From assembly GCF_947254915.1 (NCBI RefSeq), contig NZ_CAMYEZ010000115.1, forward strand, positions 1 to 6,969: 6,969 nt of DNA, written 5' to 3'. Below, piece after piece: positions 6,130 through 6,969 of the stretch. The notes under the pieces were generated by a model. The model saw only the letters and a program-made list of their open reading frames with translations, was not told the origin of the DNA and ran no database searches. This DNA is from an uncultured Porphyromonas sp. Lineage in GTDB: Bacteria; Bacteroidota; Bacteroidia; Bacteroidales; Porphyromonadaceae. The first letter of the stretch is position 1; each line of letters starts with the position of its first letter. The translations under genes and the position numbers were made by a program.

Positions 6130-6969
6130 TTATATTCCTTGGAAGAGGCGTACGGCAAAGCGACGACTCGTTTTGTAATCACGATTCACCCCCGTTCCTG
6201 CGTCTTCAGTGAAATACGCACTATAAGCATAGTTACTGTCATAGCTTGTAGCAGACCACCAGCCACTGTCAATGCCTCGAAACTCTCCGCTAGTCCCCGA
6301 ACCATTTTGACTGTAGCCCCAACCAGTTGCAGGGAAATATATTGTCTTGACATACGTTCTAACCTCAAGCTTAGCAAAGTAATCCTTATTAAGCTTGTCT
6401 ATAGTTAGATTAGCCTTGATAGGTACAGATTCTATCTTTAATATCTTCCCCTCACCAGTGATGGGACTATTTACATAAGAGTATCGCCAAGCGGAGCGAT
6501 AAGTATCGTTGTCCTTATAGCGAATCATATAGGTCGCAGACTCTGCACTAACTTGCTTAACGTCCTGCTTGCAAGCTATCGTGCCTTGGTGACCTGGGAT
6601 CTGAACCATTAGAGAAACCTCTGTCTTTCTATCATTCTTATTGAAATATGTATAAGCTTGGTGTTCCCACTCAGAACCTAAGATGGCGAGCCACTCCTCT
6701 CTAGTAGGCAAGTGATATCCAGCAGGCATCTTGAGAGCCATAGCCTCAGCCCAATTGAAGTAGCCTGAAATGCCAGCCTTGTTGGAGTGGGTCGTGACAA
6801 ACTGAGTACCTGATACGTCTAGATTGTACTCAGCAACGGCACCAAGGAGATTAACGCCTGATGGGTTTATTGTTTGGCCTGGCACATCGCCTTGATTGTT
6901 TAGATCCTCGTCGCTGTAGTTGCCGAGGTCGGTGGCTTCGTTCCAGTCTAGCACCTTGACGACAATCTT
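6130..6969 (-). CDS. Gene D (partial): FISUMP-domain fimbrillin-like protein, 5' end outside the window
   Basis: About 279 codons are visible and the frame is open to the window edge, so the gene continues to the right. The GTG at 6952-6954 is an internal valine of the conserved VVKVLDWN segment, not a start. The visible part begins at the end of the fimbrillin region and covers a full FISUMP-type domain: GYHLPTREEW ending with Trp at 6691-6693, the conserved TYMIRYKDNDTYRSAWRY block, WWSAT at about 6247-6261 and AVRLF before the stop. By analogy with A-C the missing part should hold a lipoprotein signal peptide and about 330 residues. The first part of the domain is closest to B (NPSGVNLL, GTQFVTTHSN, LKMPAGYHLPT), while the segment before WSAT is closest to A (PATGW-Y-QNGSG), so it looks mosaic. 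It lies upstream of C, separated by the repeat region, and may be a separate transcription unit or a weakly coupled one. Confidence 0.9.
   Translation of the reverse strand, partial: KIVVKVLDWNEATDLGNYSDEDLNNQGDVPGQTINPSGVNLLGAVAEYNLDVSGTQFVTTHSNKAGISGYFNWAEAMALKMPAGYHLPTREEWLAILGSEWEHQAYTYFNKNDRKTEVSLMVQIPGHQGTIACKQDVKQVSAESATYMIRYKDNDTYRSAWRYSYVNSPITGEGKILKIESVPIKANLTIDKLNKDYFAKLEVRTYVKTIYFPATGWGYSQNGSGTSGEFRGIDSGWWSATSYDSNYAYSAYFTEDAGTGVNRDYKTSRRFAVRLFQGI

Overview
The window looks like a piece of a Bacteroidetes chromosome, most likely from Porphyromonas or a close relative. The reasons are the LGSC-type lipoprotein signal peptides, A-rich leaders without Shine-Dalgarno sequences, fimbrillin-type N-terminal domains, and C-terminal domains with the motifs of the Fibrobacter succinogenes major paralogous (FISUMP, Fib_succ_major) family. 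The intergenic spacers also carry a GTAGGGACGC-type repeat that I associate, from memory only, with Porphyromonas genomes. The genus is an inference.

Everything coding lies on the minus strand. Four paralogous lipoprotein genes run right to left: D (6130-6969, cut by the right edge), C (3967-5802), B (2064-3911) and A (122-1990). C, B and A are separated by only 55 and 73 bases and probably form one transcription unit. D is separated from C by 327 bases of repeats that include a near-perfect 32-bp inverted repeat. A related repeat follows gene A at the left edge, so the C-B-A block is bracketed by copies of the same repeat.

Each complete protein has the same plan: signal peptide with lipid-attachment Cys24, a fimbrillin-like region to about residue 335 with a conserved Arg53, and a lectin-like FISUMP region of about 275-290 residues ending in a conserved [VA]R[PL]F motif. 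The N-terminal halves are the conserved part, and A and B share 436 bases with no difference. The C-terminal domains keep their scaffold but differ strongly in two loop regions. This layout fits a family of surface or pilus-tip adhesins that vary their binding domain while keeping the assembly domain constant. No chaperone, usher, anchor, regulator, transposase or reverse transcriptase gene is present.

The most notable observations are signs of ongoing recombination: the identical A/B block, mosaic C-terminal domains, an in-frame 33-bp tandem repeat in an A loop, duplicated intergenic leaders, a lost stop codon in C, and flanking direct and inverted repeats that could delete, amplify or invert the cassette.
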